A stretch of DNA of 64,000 bases from Citrus sinensis (Eukaryota; Streptophyta; Magnoliopsida; Sapindales; Rutaceae). Location: the NCBI RefSeq assembly GCF_022201045.2, contig NC_068564.1, forward strand, positions 28,797,001 to 28,861,000. The letters run 5' to 3'. Shown here in pieces: positions 1 through 11,039 of this stretch (its first letter is position 1; every line of letters starts with the position of its first letter). The notes below the pieces were generated by a model. The model saw nothing but the letters and a program-made list of their open reading frames with translations. It ran no database searches and was not told the DNA's origin. Both the position numbers and the translations under genes were made by a program.

Positions 1-46
1 TTTAAATAAATCTATGAATCAAGGCATTGTCATTTTAATTATGCAG

Positions 47-2889
47 GAGGTGAAGAAGTTAATGACAACCCAATTGAGGAAGTTAGGCTTACTGTGCCAA
101 TCACAGATGACCCTTCACAGCCAGTATTAACATTTCGAACATGGATTCTTGGGATAACATCATGTGGCCTTCTGGCATTTGTAAACCAGTTCTTCGGTTA
201 CCGCCAGAATCAGCTGTCTGTTGGTTCAGTTTCAGCACAAATTCTTGTTCTCCCAATTGGAAAGCTAATGGCTGCCACACTTCCAACAAAGCAAATGCGA
301 GTCCCATTTACAAAATGGTCGTTTTCATTGAATCCAGGGCCATTCAATCTGAAAGAACATGTGTTAATCACCATTTTTGCTGGCTGTGGAGCAAGTGGTG
401 TTTATGCAGTAAACATAATCACAATTGTCAAGGCTTTTTACAACAGAAGTCTGCATCCAGTAGCAGCCATGTTGCTAGTACAGACTACTCAGGTACAACT
501 GGATATTTCATTTGACATATTTCATCTTACATTATGTATTACGTATAATTAAACTGAAATTTTTCCATTTATCACGAAATTAATTGCCTTTAACCTTAGA
601 TTATTGAATTTTCTTCATAAGACTTTCGGGAATGATATGTTAGAGACTGTTTGATTCCAAAACTGGATTAAGATGGTATGTGTTTTGGTTAAATTTAGCT
701 GCTTGGATACGGGTGGGCCGGTATCTTCAGAAAATACCTTGTCGATTCTCCTTACATGTGGTGGCCTTCAAACCTGGTTCAAGTCTCTTTATTCAGGTAC
801 TCATCAATCTCACACATTGAAAAAATCCGTATGCCTGGTCCTGAACTCCAGATCAATTTCCTAATATGGGAAAAAATGCCAACTGCAGGGCGTTGCATGA
901 GAAGGAAAGGAGACCCAAGGGAGGGTTAACTAGACTACAATTCTTTCTTCTTGTTTTCGTATCCAGCTTCGGTTACTACATCATACCAGGATATCTTTTC
1001 CCTTCGCTTTCTGCTCTGTCCTTTGTTTGTTTGATATGGAAGGACTCAATTACTGCACAAAAACTTGGTTCAGGCCAACACGGCCTTGGCATTGGCTCCT
1101 TTGGTCTTGATTGGTCAACTGTTGCCGGCTTCTTAGGAAGTCCCCTAGCCACACCATTCTTTGCCATTGCCAATATCCTAGCGGGGTACTTTTTGTTTCT
1201 CTATGTCCTTGTTCCCATTGCTTATTGGTCTAATGCATTTGAAGCCAAGAAATTCCCGTTGTTTTCCTCCAAAACTTTCGACTCTGATGGCCAAGTCTAC
1301 AACATTACCAGAATCCTGAATGATAAAGCCTTTGATCTTAACGAAATTGGCTACCGTAATTACAGCAAACTCTATGTTAGTGTGATCTTCGCCTATATAT
1401 ATGGATTGAGCTTCGCAACTCTGATGGCTAGTATTTCACATGTTGCACTTTTCGAGGGAAAGTAAGCGTCTTAATTTTTCAATCCAGAACTGTTTCTTGA
1501 CAAGAATTATCGTGTTCTGACGACCTTTTGATGGTTTTCTTTTCTTTAATTTGAAAAAAAAATGAGCAGAACAATTTGGGAAATGTGGAAAAAGACAGCA
1601 GCAGCTGTTAATGACAAGTTTGGTGATGTGCACACCAGACTGATGAAGAAGAATTATGAAGCAGTGCCTCAATGGTGGTTCCAAGCTATCTTGGTCTTAA
1701 CCTTTGCCCTTTCGCTCTATGCTTGTGAAGGGTTCGGTAAACAGCTTCAGCTTCCATGGTGGGGACTTCTACTAGCTTGTGGCATGGCATTCTTTTTCAC
1801 ATTACCAGTTGGTGTGATTCAGGCCACAACGAACCTGGTATTTTCCTAATAATTCAGCACACATTATTTATATACATCGTATACTAAAAACATGTAACAG
1901 TAAACAAACGCATAATTATCACCTCATTATCCGTAGATCACTTGAGAACCAATATGCTTCTGAAAGAAATGTGCTTAATCTGCAGCAAACGGGCCTAAAC
2001 GTTATAACAGAATTGGTAATCGGGTATATGTATCCTGGGAAGCCCCTTGCTAATGTGACTTTCAAGACCTATGGTTATATCAGCATGTCTCAAGCCCTTA
2101 GTTTTCTTGGAGACTTCAAATTAGGACACTATATGAAAGTCCCTCCCAAATCCATGTTCATTGTTCAGGTACTTAATTTTAACTACGTAGAAAGCTTACG
2201 CTGCTCTATATTCTCAATCTTTACATGTGATTAATTTGTTTTAAAATTCTCTTGAAATGTACCCTTAGTTAGTAGGAACTTTGGTTGCTTCAACTGCCTA
2301 CTTCGGCACCGCATGGTGGCTTCTCACGTCCATTGATCACATCTGCAACCCAAGCTTGCTGCCGGAGGGGAGTCCCTGGACGTGTCCTGGTGATGAAGTT
2401 TTCTACAATGCTTCAATCATCTGGGGAGTTGTTGGACCACTCAGAATGTTTACAAACTACGGCAACTATCCGCAGATGAACTGGTTCTTCCTAATAGGCT
2501 TCCTTGCCCCATTTCCAGGATGGCTGCTCTCGCGCAAATTCCCAGAAAAAAAATGGATCAAGAACATCCACATGCCCATCCTCTTGGGAGGACCGTTAAA
2601 CTTGCCGTCGGCTAAAGCTGTGAACTATACGAGCTGGGCAGCTGTTGGAATCTTCTTCAACTACTATGTCTTCAGAAGATACAAGGGATGGTGGGCGCGA
2701 CACAACTATATCTTATCAGCTGCTCTTGATGCTGGAGTTGCTTTCATGGCCATAATGATCTACTTCGCGCTGCAGTCGAATGATATCTTTGGTCCACAGT
2801 GGTGGGGACTTGATTCGACCGATCATTGTCCTCTGGCAAAATGCCCCATAGCTCCGGGGATCAAGGCTGATGGCTGCCCTGTGCTTTGA
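47..2889 (+). CDS. OPT1: Oligopeptide transporter, OPT family (tandem copy A, 5' end outside window)
   Basis: Proton-coupled oligopeptide transporter of the plasma membrane (family knowledge). Visible exons are 47-492, 699-796, 889-1461, 1570-1837, 1986-2168 and 2269-2889. All have GT-AG borders and all stay in frame. Exon 1 with the start codon lies left of the window. The last five exons are exactly as long as those of copy B (98, 573, 268, 183 and 621 nt). The protein keeps the family NPG motif ([12 protein letters not shown]) and the KVPPKSM motif at the end of exon 6, the counterpart of the KIPPR motif. Many hydrophobic segments fit the roughly 16 membrane helices of the family. It looks functional. 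The nearest named relatives are Arabidopsis OPT1 and OPT5; which one cannot be settled here. Confidence 0.93.
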
Positions 2890-4464
2890 TGTGCGGTCAT
2901 AAATCATCATTGGAACAAGTTGTGCATGCTCGTAAAATTTGAAAAAAAAATTATATATAAATAAATTTAAAAAAAAAACTGCAGGATGGGGAAATCAAAA
3001 TTGTAAAATGTTGTCAGCAAAAGTTTCTACAAACATGTAATATATTAATTAGTGTGTTGATGTCATCTCTTGTTAATAAACTCTTAAGAATATTCCAAAA
3101 TGGCTGTATTGAAAGATGTTTGATTCATAGATTCACCTGTAAAGATGAAAAAAATCACTTTCCAGCCTATGTTTTATTTTTTTACTTTTTTTATTTTTTT
3201 TGGCTTTTAACTTCATGCTTTTGGGACATGTTACAGTAATAGACATGAAAGTGTTGCACAAAACAAAGAGTAAGTGGGAACACAATAAACCAAACCGCTT
3301 CAGGGGCCAGCACATAATTTTGTTTGCATAGTTTGTCAAAAAAATGATTGTGCTCAAACTCTTCTTACATGTTAAATTTACAGGAATGTTTATGCAATGG
3401 ATTCTTTTTTTTAAAAAAAAAAATTAATTAATAATAGTAAGTTTTTAGAGAATTTGATAACGATTTTTAATAGATAGCTTTTAAAACACTATTTAAAAAA
3501 GAAAAAATATATGAAAATTGTGTTTGATTTATTTGTGTGAAAATTTGGAACCAAATGAGATAGAGTGAGAAATAGAAATTAAATGACACATTAAAATGAT
3601 AATAACATATAATTAAAAAAAGAAATGTATAAATATAAAATTATAATGAAAACCAAGTAATTTTGACATCACGTGGAGGCGGAGAGACATTAAGTAAAAT
3701 GATATCTTTTAGTGGGACCCACGTAATATGAAAACCCGAAAAACACCCGAGACAAGTTGTTTCAAACAGTTTTGCCTGCATTCGATGAATGCCAAAACTG
3801 TGGTCAATTTATTTTGACCTTGCGGCAAATTCGTATCTGTCACAAAAGCGAAATGACACAAAAACAAAAACGGGTCTATCAAACAGGTATTCTATTTTTG
3901 TTTTTTTTTAAAAAAAAAATTTAAGAAAAATGATAATTTTAAATTGCCAGTCACAAGAAATGATAATTTTTAAAGTATTTTTTTAGTGTATTAAACCATC
4001 TGTTATCGTAAGATTATATTGGGTTCCGACTAATCTAGATTTGAGCCGAGTAGGATTACGAGGGCCGCAAAACTCTCCCAACAAGTATTTAAGGTAACTG
4101 TATTCCCAAATCTCAAACTAAATTGATTTAACTGATTAAGTTAAAACAGTCTTATATCAGTTGATCTACGCATTTGTTGGTGTATTTTTTAAATTATTAT
4201 AAACCTATTACACTTTATTTATGTTAAGAACACAAAAAAAAGTATTTACTCACCTCTTTTTTTTATATTTTAAACAAAAATAATAACATTTAAAAAACAA
4301 TATCAAATGCACCTTACTACCTTAGGCAAATAAATGCTAGCAAGTAGCAACAGCTGTGATGAGAGAATCAAAACTATATATTAAAAAAAAAAAAAACCAA
4401 CCATAACAAATTGAAATATCTTACCAGACCTTGCCAACTACGCCAAGATTATAAGCTTAAATAA
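2890..4464. other. Intergenic DNA between OPT copies A and B
   Basis: No gene is seen. Positions 3054-3240 are the downstream flank of copy A and match 7980-8120 downstream of copy B, for example around AATATTCCAAAATGGCTGTA, so the tandem duplication included 3' flanking DNA. The rest is AT-rich with poly-A/T tracts. A small interrupted palindrome at about 3768-3803 has arms ACAGTTTTG..GCATTC and GAATGCCAAAACTGT. I could not find element ends around it. Confidence 0.6.
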
Positions 4465-4472
4465 TATATAAG
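4465..4472 (+). promoter_or_regulatory. Candidate TATA box of OPT copy B
   Basis: TATATAAG lies about 170 bp before the start codon used for copy B, which allows a leader of roughly 130-140 nt. The same flank upstream of pseudogene copy C (around 9880-9890) aligns with this stretch but reads ATATTTTACAT there, so the box is lost in C. Position and comparison support it; there is no transcript evidence. Confidence 0.45.
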
Positions 4473-4634
4473 ATGAGGTCGATGCTTTGGCGTACCAACA
4501 AACTTTGAAAAATATAGCTTTAGGAAGAAGACAATGAAAAATGTGATAACGGCTGCGGCAGTGCTGGCCTACATGCATAAATGCGCGTATCCCACTCCGC
4601 AATGAGCTTCACATTTCAGTTCAAGGACAGAGAT

Positions 4635-7624
4635 ATGGGAACTTATGTTGAAGGCGGCATGCTTCAATCAATGTCACCGGAGAACAGTCAAACTGACACT
4701 AGGACAAAAGGTAATCGATCCTCTTATCTCTTTATCTACAATTGTGGTATTGGTTTATTATGCATGACAAGATTTGATGACTGGTGTGTTTGTTTTGCTC
4801 CGTGGTGGTGCTGCATTCCTCGCAGGAGATATGGAAGAAGCTAACGACAACCCAATTGAGGAAGTGAGGCTCACAGTTCCAATCACTGATGATCCAACGA
4901 TACCGGCTTTAACATTTAGAACATGGGTTCTGGGGCTAACCTCATGCTGCCTGCTTGCTTTTGTAAACCAGTTCTTTGGTTACCGCCAGAATCAGCTGTA
5001 CCTGAGTTCTATTTCAGCTCAGATTCTTGTCCTCCCCATAGGGAAGCTAATGGCTGCAACACTGCCATCAAAGCCAATTCCAGTCCCACTTACACCATGG
5101 TCATTTTCATTGAATCCAGGGCCTTTTAATTTGAAAGAACATGTTTTGATCACCATTTTTGCCGGCTGCGGATCCAGTGGTGTTTATGCGGTAGGCATAA
5201 TCACAATTGTCAAGGCTTTCTACAAGAGAAGTCTGCATGTAGTACCGGCCATGATGTTAGTACAAACTACTCAGGTAACTACAGTTGTTCATTCTTGCTC
5301 TGCTATCGCTGACCGAGTATATGGCTAAATTGAAGGCAAGATATAATTAGTCTCTGTTGCTAATTGAATATCAGTTGCTGGGATACGGGTGGGCTGGTTT
5401 ATTCAGAAAATACCTTGTTGATTCCCCTTACATGTGGTGGCCAGCAAACCTTGTCCAAGTCTCCCTATTCAGGTACTCATCTCTCCCTCATATTGAACAA
5501 AATCATATGCCAAGTGGAGAATTGCTCGAATATTAAAAACATGTATGTCGACTGCAGGGCACTGCACGAAGAAGAAAAGAGAACCAAGGGAGGACTAACC
5601 AGGCTACAGTTCTTCGTCATTGTTTTCATATCAAGCTTTGCTTACTACGTCGTGCCAGGATATCTTTTCCCTTCAATATCTGCTCTCTCCTTTGTTTGTT
5701 GGATATGGAAGGACTCGGTCACAGCCCAGAAGCTTGGTTCTGGCCTCCAAGGCCTTGGTATGGGCTCCTTCGGCCTTGATTGGGCAACTGTTGCTGGCTT
5801 CTTAGGAAGTCCCCTGGCCACACCATTCTTTGCCATTGCCAATATTTTAGTTGGGTTCTTTTTGTTTCTCTATATCCTTATTCCCATTGCTTATTGGTGT
5901 AATGCATTCGAAGCCCAGAGATTCCCATTATTTTCCTCTCACACTTTTGACTCTGATGGCCAAATTTATAATGTTTCTCGAATCCTCAACGAAAAGGAAT
6001 TTAGTTTTGATCGTGAAGCCTATGATAATTACAGCAGACTCTATCTCAGTGTCCTGTTTGCCTTCATATATGGCTTGGGCTTTGCAACTCTAATGGCCAG
6101 TATTTCGCATGTTGCCCTCTTTGAGGGAAAGTAAGCATCTTCAACAATTTCTTAATTTCCCATTCCCTTGTGCTAATGACATATACATCGATGCTTTTTT
6201 CTTCCATTAATTTCTTTAAAAATTGAGCAGAACAATTTGGCAAATGTGGAGAAAAACAACTGCTGCAGTCAAACAACAGTTTGGTGATGTGCACACAAGA
6301 CTGATGAAGAAGAACTATGAAGCCGTGCCCCAATGGTGGTTCCATGCTATCTTGATCATAACGTTTGCCCTTTCCCTCTTCACCTGTGAAGGGTTTGATA
6401 AACAGTTTCAGCTTCCATGGTGGGGACTTCTACTAGCTTGTGCCATGGCATTCTTTTTCACATTACCCGTCGGGGTAATTCAAGCAACAACGAACTTGGT
6501 ATATCCAAACCCAAGCCCAGATTACATGCAACTTATTGCTTTCTAGGGGAAATAAAAAATCATCACTGTTCTAATTAGGTAAACGAATAGATCACATGAC
6601 ATATAAGAAGCTTTCTGAATAGAATTAATGTATTAATCTGCAGCAACCAGGACTTAACATTATTACAGAGATGGTTATTGGGTACATGTATCCTGGGAAG
6701 CCCCTTGCTAATGTGGCTTTCAAGACCTATGGTTATATCAGCATGGTCCAAGCCCTTGGTTTTCTTGGAGACTTCAAATTAGGTCACTATATGAAAGTCC
6801 CTCCCAAATCCATGTTCGTTGTTCAGGTAATTCATTCTTTACAGAGTCTATACTATTTCCTGTCTTTTCCTCTATAGAGTCGTTTTTGCTACCTAGTGTT
6901 CGCATGTCTACTTGTTCATAGTCCTTAGCAATTCAGCACCATAATTCAGTGCCAAATTACTAAAACAATTAATATTTTATCGATTTGCGACATCTGCCAT
7001 TAGTTAGTGGGAACCATAGTTGCTTCAACTGTCTACTTCGGCACAGCATGGTGGCTTCTTACATCTGTTGAACACATCTGCAACCCAAGTTTGTTGCCGG
7101 AGGGGAGCCCCTGGACATGCCCTGGTGATGATGTTTTCTACAATGCTTCAATCATCTGGGGAGTTGTTGGACCACTCAGAATGTTCACAAACTACGGCAA
7201 CTACCCACAGATGAACTGGTTCTTCCTAATAGGCTTTCTTGCCCCATTTCCAGTGTGGCTGCTTTCGCGCAAATTCCCTGAAAAAAAATGGATCAAGAAT
7301 ATTCACATGCCTCTTCTCTTGGCTGGTCCAGGAGGTTTGCCATCAGCTAAAGCTGTGAACTATTTGAGTTGGGGAGCCGTTGGAATTTTCTTCAACTATT
7401 ATGTTTACAGAAGGTTCAAGGGATGGTGGGCTAGGCATACCTATATTTTATCAGCAGCTTTGGATGCTGGGGTTGCCTTCATGGGTGTGTTTCTTTACTT
7501 CACCCTTCAATCCCAAGATATCTTTGGTCCAGAGTGGTGGGGTCTGGCTGCTACTGATCATTGTCCTCTGGCAAAATGCCCCATCGCACCAGGGATAAAG
7601 GTGCAAGGATGCCCAGTGGCCTGA
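4635..7624 (+). CDS. OPT1: Oligopeptide transporter, OPT family (tandem copy B, complete)
   Basis: Complete seven-exon gene: join 4635-4710, 4826-5274, 5375-5472, 5558-6130, 6231-6498, 6644-6826 and 7004-7624. This gives 2268 nt and 755 aa, the usual length of plant OPTs. The protein begins [10 protein letters not shown]. An in-frame ATG at 4602 could add 11 residues, but the downstream one is preferred because related proteins begin near it. The NPG motif is at residues 122-124 and KVPPK at about 539-543. The C-terminus ends in a Cys-rich tail ([13 protein letters not shown]). Family members move small peptides, glutathione-like compounds or metal chelates with protons across the plasma membrane; the substrate cannot be read from sequence. 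It is the middle member of a three-gene tandem array with copies A and C. Confidence 0.95.
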
Positions 7625-7878
7625 GTTGCACCAGAAATTCCCATTAACCAAGTTATCAACTCATGAAAGAATGAATGTAGATAACAAAGCTGTAAATTTC
7701 ATTTGGAAAAGTAAAATATGGAATCATTTATGATTAAGCTCTCAAAATATTTAATAAACAATCGGACAAAGAAGGTTGATTGGTTGAAGTGGCATAACGA
7801 GGCATAAATTATCAGAGTGATTCAATGAATAAAATTTTGAATAAAGATTTTGGATTAAAAAGTAATGGGAATCCAATC
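7625..7878. other. 3' flank of OPT copy B
   Basis: No gene. It aligns loosely with 13700-13960 downstream of pseudogene copy C (shared ATTTATGATTAAGCTCT and AATTATCAGAGTGA). The duplicated block therefore includes the spacer between OPT and the neighbouring PPR gene. Confidence 0.6.
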
Positions 7879-7961
7879 CAGTTGCCAGTAATCTCTGCAA
7901 GAACAAGAGCCACCCTTGAAACAATGGAACCTATTCCTATCTTGAACAACTATCTAACAAT
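7879..7961 (-). pseudogene. Duplicated 3' tail of the DYW-PPR gene
   Basis: This ~80-bp stretch matches the extreme 3' end of the PPR gene at 13970-14055: GCAAGAACAAGAGCCA, then AACAATGGAACCTATTCCTA. It encodes on the minus strand the remains of the last residues of the DYW domain. The stop codon equivalent to the one at 13970-13972 is changed here. To the right, homology ends and the sequence switches to the flank also found behind OPT copy A. It is a fragment carried along when the OPT gene was duplicated, not a gene. Confidence 0.85.
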
Positions 7962-9666
7962 TAGTAATTTATTTGTATGTTAATGTCATCTCTTGTTATT
8001 GAACTCTAAAAATATTCCAAAATGGCTGTATTGCAAGATTTTTAATTCATAGAATCAAAGGTAAAAATGAAAAAATCACTTTCCAAGCCAATTCTGTATT
8101 TATCCTTTTCTCATGAAAGTGTTGTATAAAACAATCAGTCAGCGGCAACAAATAGATCAAAAGAGCTTTAGGGGATTGCAGCACTATTTCCATTTATAAA
8201 TTTTTTATTTTTTGGGCATATATTGGTCAAAAAATGATATGCAAACTCTCACAGACTCACAAGTTAAAAATTACAGTGAAGCATATGCAGTCACTTAAAA
8301 AAAAAAATGAAAAACATTTTCCATTTATAAAAATGAAATACAGAATTGAAGGTATAAAAAAAAAGGTGATAAAAGAATGAAGTTGGAAAATTGAATTTGT
8401 TGATAATCAAAAAGTTGGGTATAACTTCACTTTGCATCCTATTAGATGATGCAGCTAATAAAATACTAGAATTAAATGAAAATAAATGCAAAAACGGAAA
8501 TTAAATCTTAGTTTCATAGAAAAAGATAAAAATAAAAGAATTTTCCTAGTAGTGTTAGTAAATAAATTCCAATGCTGTTTTGAGTTTCAAAAGAGCGAAA
8601 TTTAACAAAGAATATACACAGCCAAAATATGCAAAATATGCATCTCTTCTCGCAAGATTTGAAATGTTATATTACACCCAAATACAACTTCTGTAACTCA
8701 AAATTAAACCATTTCAAATTCACCACTAAGATACCACACCAATTAAAAAAGATTAAAAAAAAAGTTGTGAAGGTACATGCATAATACTAAAATGTGATGG
8801 GAGAAGCATAACTCAATTAATTATATAGAAATAACTCAACCATATATGCAAAATAAACTTCTTTTCTAGCAAAAAATTGAAAATTTTAACCTAATTGTTG
8901 ATGCTAAAAAATAATCTCAACAGCTGAATTTGTTTTCTTTGAGGAGTAACAACACGAATCCAAGCTCAAACGCAGTTTGATCGCAACTTTCTATACTTGC
9001 CAACCACAAAATACAGTTAGGATACACCAGTGGGTTTCCCGTGTAAACCCTCTGATACTTAAATCAGAAATTGTGTATAAAGAAAGAAAAATGAGAGCGA
9101 AGAATTGAGAATAAGATAAAATCAAGAAATTCTCCAATGGAGGTGTTGAAAATATTGTAGGAAGTGATAAGGTTTTAAGATTGGTAACTTATAGAATTTT
9201 GGTTGATTTTGCTAACCCCCTCCTCTGATGAGCTCTTCAGCTTAAATAGGCTCTTGGTCGTGAGCGATTACCTCCCTTGCTTCAGCCACTTTCTTCAGCA
9301 GTTGAAAGTGGTTGTCAGTTGGAAGTGGTTTAAAATCGTGGCATACAACTTCCCTAAAAGTTAGGCCACGTTATCTTGACTAGTAATTTTTCATGTCAAG
9401 TTAATTCTCAGGTTGGACAAATGAATTTTGAGGTCGGATTATTTTACTTCCAGATCGGACTGATGAATTTTTGGGTCGCTCACACAGGCTTAAAGTTGTA
9501 TTCTTAAATCAGGTCATTTACATAAACCTCGGCTTATACTTGTAAACCAAGTCGTCAACATAAGTTTCAGGTTGTACTTATGAAGTCTGCTCAACGGTAA
9601 TAAATTCTTAGTAGGTTAAGGTTGACTATATTTCTAAATGCTATCAGAAAAATCCAACTTGAATAT
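7962..9666. other. Intergenic DNA, no gene seen
   Basis: The first 300 bp match the downstream flank of OPT copy A. The following AT-rich DNA to about 8930 has no recognisable content. From about 8940 to 9600 base composition is more balanced and the sequence looks repeat-derived, with a TCTGATACTTAAATCAG motif of a type I associate with old plant retroelement ends. I could not find paired ends, so no element is called. Confidence 0.4.
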
Positions 9667-9843
9667 CAGTCCCCTAGTTTTCAATTTCAGAAAGTCATTA
9701 CTAATATTGGAAACAAATTACCAAAAATAGAAAAAATTGTAGGAACCCAACACCAGTCCCCTAGTTTTCAATATCGTGAAGTTATTACCGATGTTGGAAA
9801 CTAATTACCAAAAATAGAGAAAAAAAACTATAGGAACCCAACA
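9667..9843. repeat. Two-copy tandem repeat, ~87-90 bp unit
   Basis: Copies run 9667-9753 and 9754-9843. Both begin CAGTCCCCTAGTTTTCAAT and end AGGAACCCAACAC, with scattered substitutions between. It lies upstream of the region homologous to the OPT copy B promoter. No function is apparent. Confidence 0.8.
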
Positions 9844-9933
9844 CCGATCTTGTCGCCTACTCCAAGATTACAAGCTCAAATATTTTACATGATGAAGTTA
9901 ATGTTTTGTTGTACCAACTTAGTATTAGAAATA

Positions 9934-10135
9934 GAGTGATGATAGAGTCACAAACTCTTGTACAAATTTATCTTGTACAAACTGACGTGACATTAATTCA
10001 TTGGTTGAATAAAAATCTAAAATAATAAAAATAAATCATGTGGGCCAAGTGATATTTAATTCAATCAATCTTATCATGCCACATGAGTTTGTAGAAAATA
10101 AATTTGTACAAGAGTTTGTAGCTCTATCATTACTC
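9934..10135. mobile_element. MITE with ~60-bp terminal inverted repeats and 9-bp TSD
   Basis: A 202-bp non-coding element. The left end GAGTGATGATAGAG..CACAAACTCTTGTACAAA is matched, inverted, by the right end (GAGTAATGATAGAG..TACAAACTCTTGTACAAA); similarity runs for about 60 bp. It is flanked by perfect 9-bp direct repeats TTAGAAATA at 9925-9933 and 10136-10144. The matching sequence upstream of OPT copy B runs through this point without an insertion, an empty-site proof that it inserted after the duplication. The 9-bp duplication suggests Mutator-type mobilisation. Confidence 0.88.
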
Positions 10136-10225
10136 TTAGAAATAATAGCTTTAAGAAGATGACAAAAAATATTATAATCTTAAACTGCTGCAGCATTGCA
10201 GGCCTACATGCATATATGCTGCATA

Positions 10226-10983
10226 GGGTGGGACTATTGGCACCCCTATAAATATCTCTCAACACCTCTTTTTTTTACTAACCCCATTAAAATATTTAAA
10301 AATATTATAAAATTCTTTTAACACCCTTTTAATGACAAAAATACCCTTAATTTAAATTTATTAGTATAAACCCCATTGTTTAATTTTTGATCCCTTGATT
10401 GTGGATAAAATTTAATTTTTGATCCCTTGTTTAATTTATTAGTATAAAATTGTCTAATATTGTTATTAACTAGCTAGATCAATTGTTTCTTGTGTGGTAA
10501 CTTCAAACACCAAATCTTTAAAAGCACTTATATTAGTTTCGTATGGTGTTGCCCAGCCTTCTGCACATGGTTCATGATACTTAATCCAACCATTCACAAT
10601 AGGAGGAATAGGTGAAGCTAGAAGCATGAACACCTGCAGAAAAAAGTCATACAAAAATTAGTCCAATAATAAAGATACTGGAGCATGATTTGAATTTCTA
10701 AAGTTTTACATACCTCTATGAAATGACTTATATTAACAAATCTAATAGCAATGATTTTATGTGAAGAGCATGATAATGGAACAAATCTAAGAGGAATGAA
10801 TGATTTTATGTCAATGATAATAACAATAGCAATAAGGAAGTTTTAAGGGGAAAAAATAATTTGATTTTGAGTGGGGGTTTAATTAGAAATTGTCTTATTG
10901 TATAATTTTATTAAAGGTTAAAATTGTAAAATAATTAATGGGGTGTTTAGAGGTATTTAGAGGGCTGCCAATAGTCCCACTCG
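10226..10983. mobile_element. Non-autonomous DNA transposon, ~760 bp, ~40-bp TIRs
   Basis: The ends read GTGGGACTATTGGCA..CCC and, inverted at the right, GTGGGACTATTGGCAGCCC; similarity continues for about 40 bp through ATATCTCTCAACACC / ATACCTCTAAACACC. TGCATA direct repeats flank it at 10220-10225 and 10984-10989. The OPT copy B flank lacks it. Inside is a minus-strand reading frame (10466-10634, preceded by an AG acceptor-like site) with protein-like composition (NGWIKYHEPCAEGWATPYE). This may be a captured exon; I do not recognise it. The superfamily is unassigned. Confidence 0.75.
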
Positions 10984-11039
10984 TGCATATCCACCAGGCA
11001 ATGTGCATTTCCATTTTAGTCCAAGAACTGAAGGAGAGA

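Noticed and set aside
8940-9600. Old retroelement end
   Set aside because: Composition and a short motif hint at it, but there are no paired ends, target duplication or internal domain.
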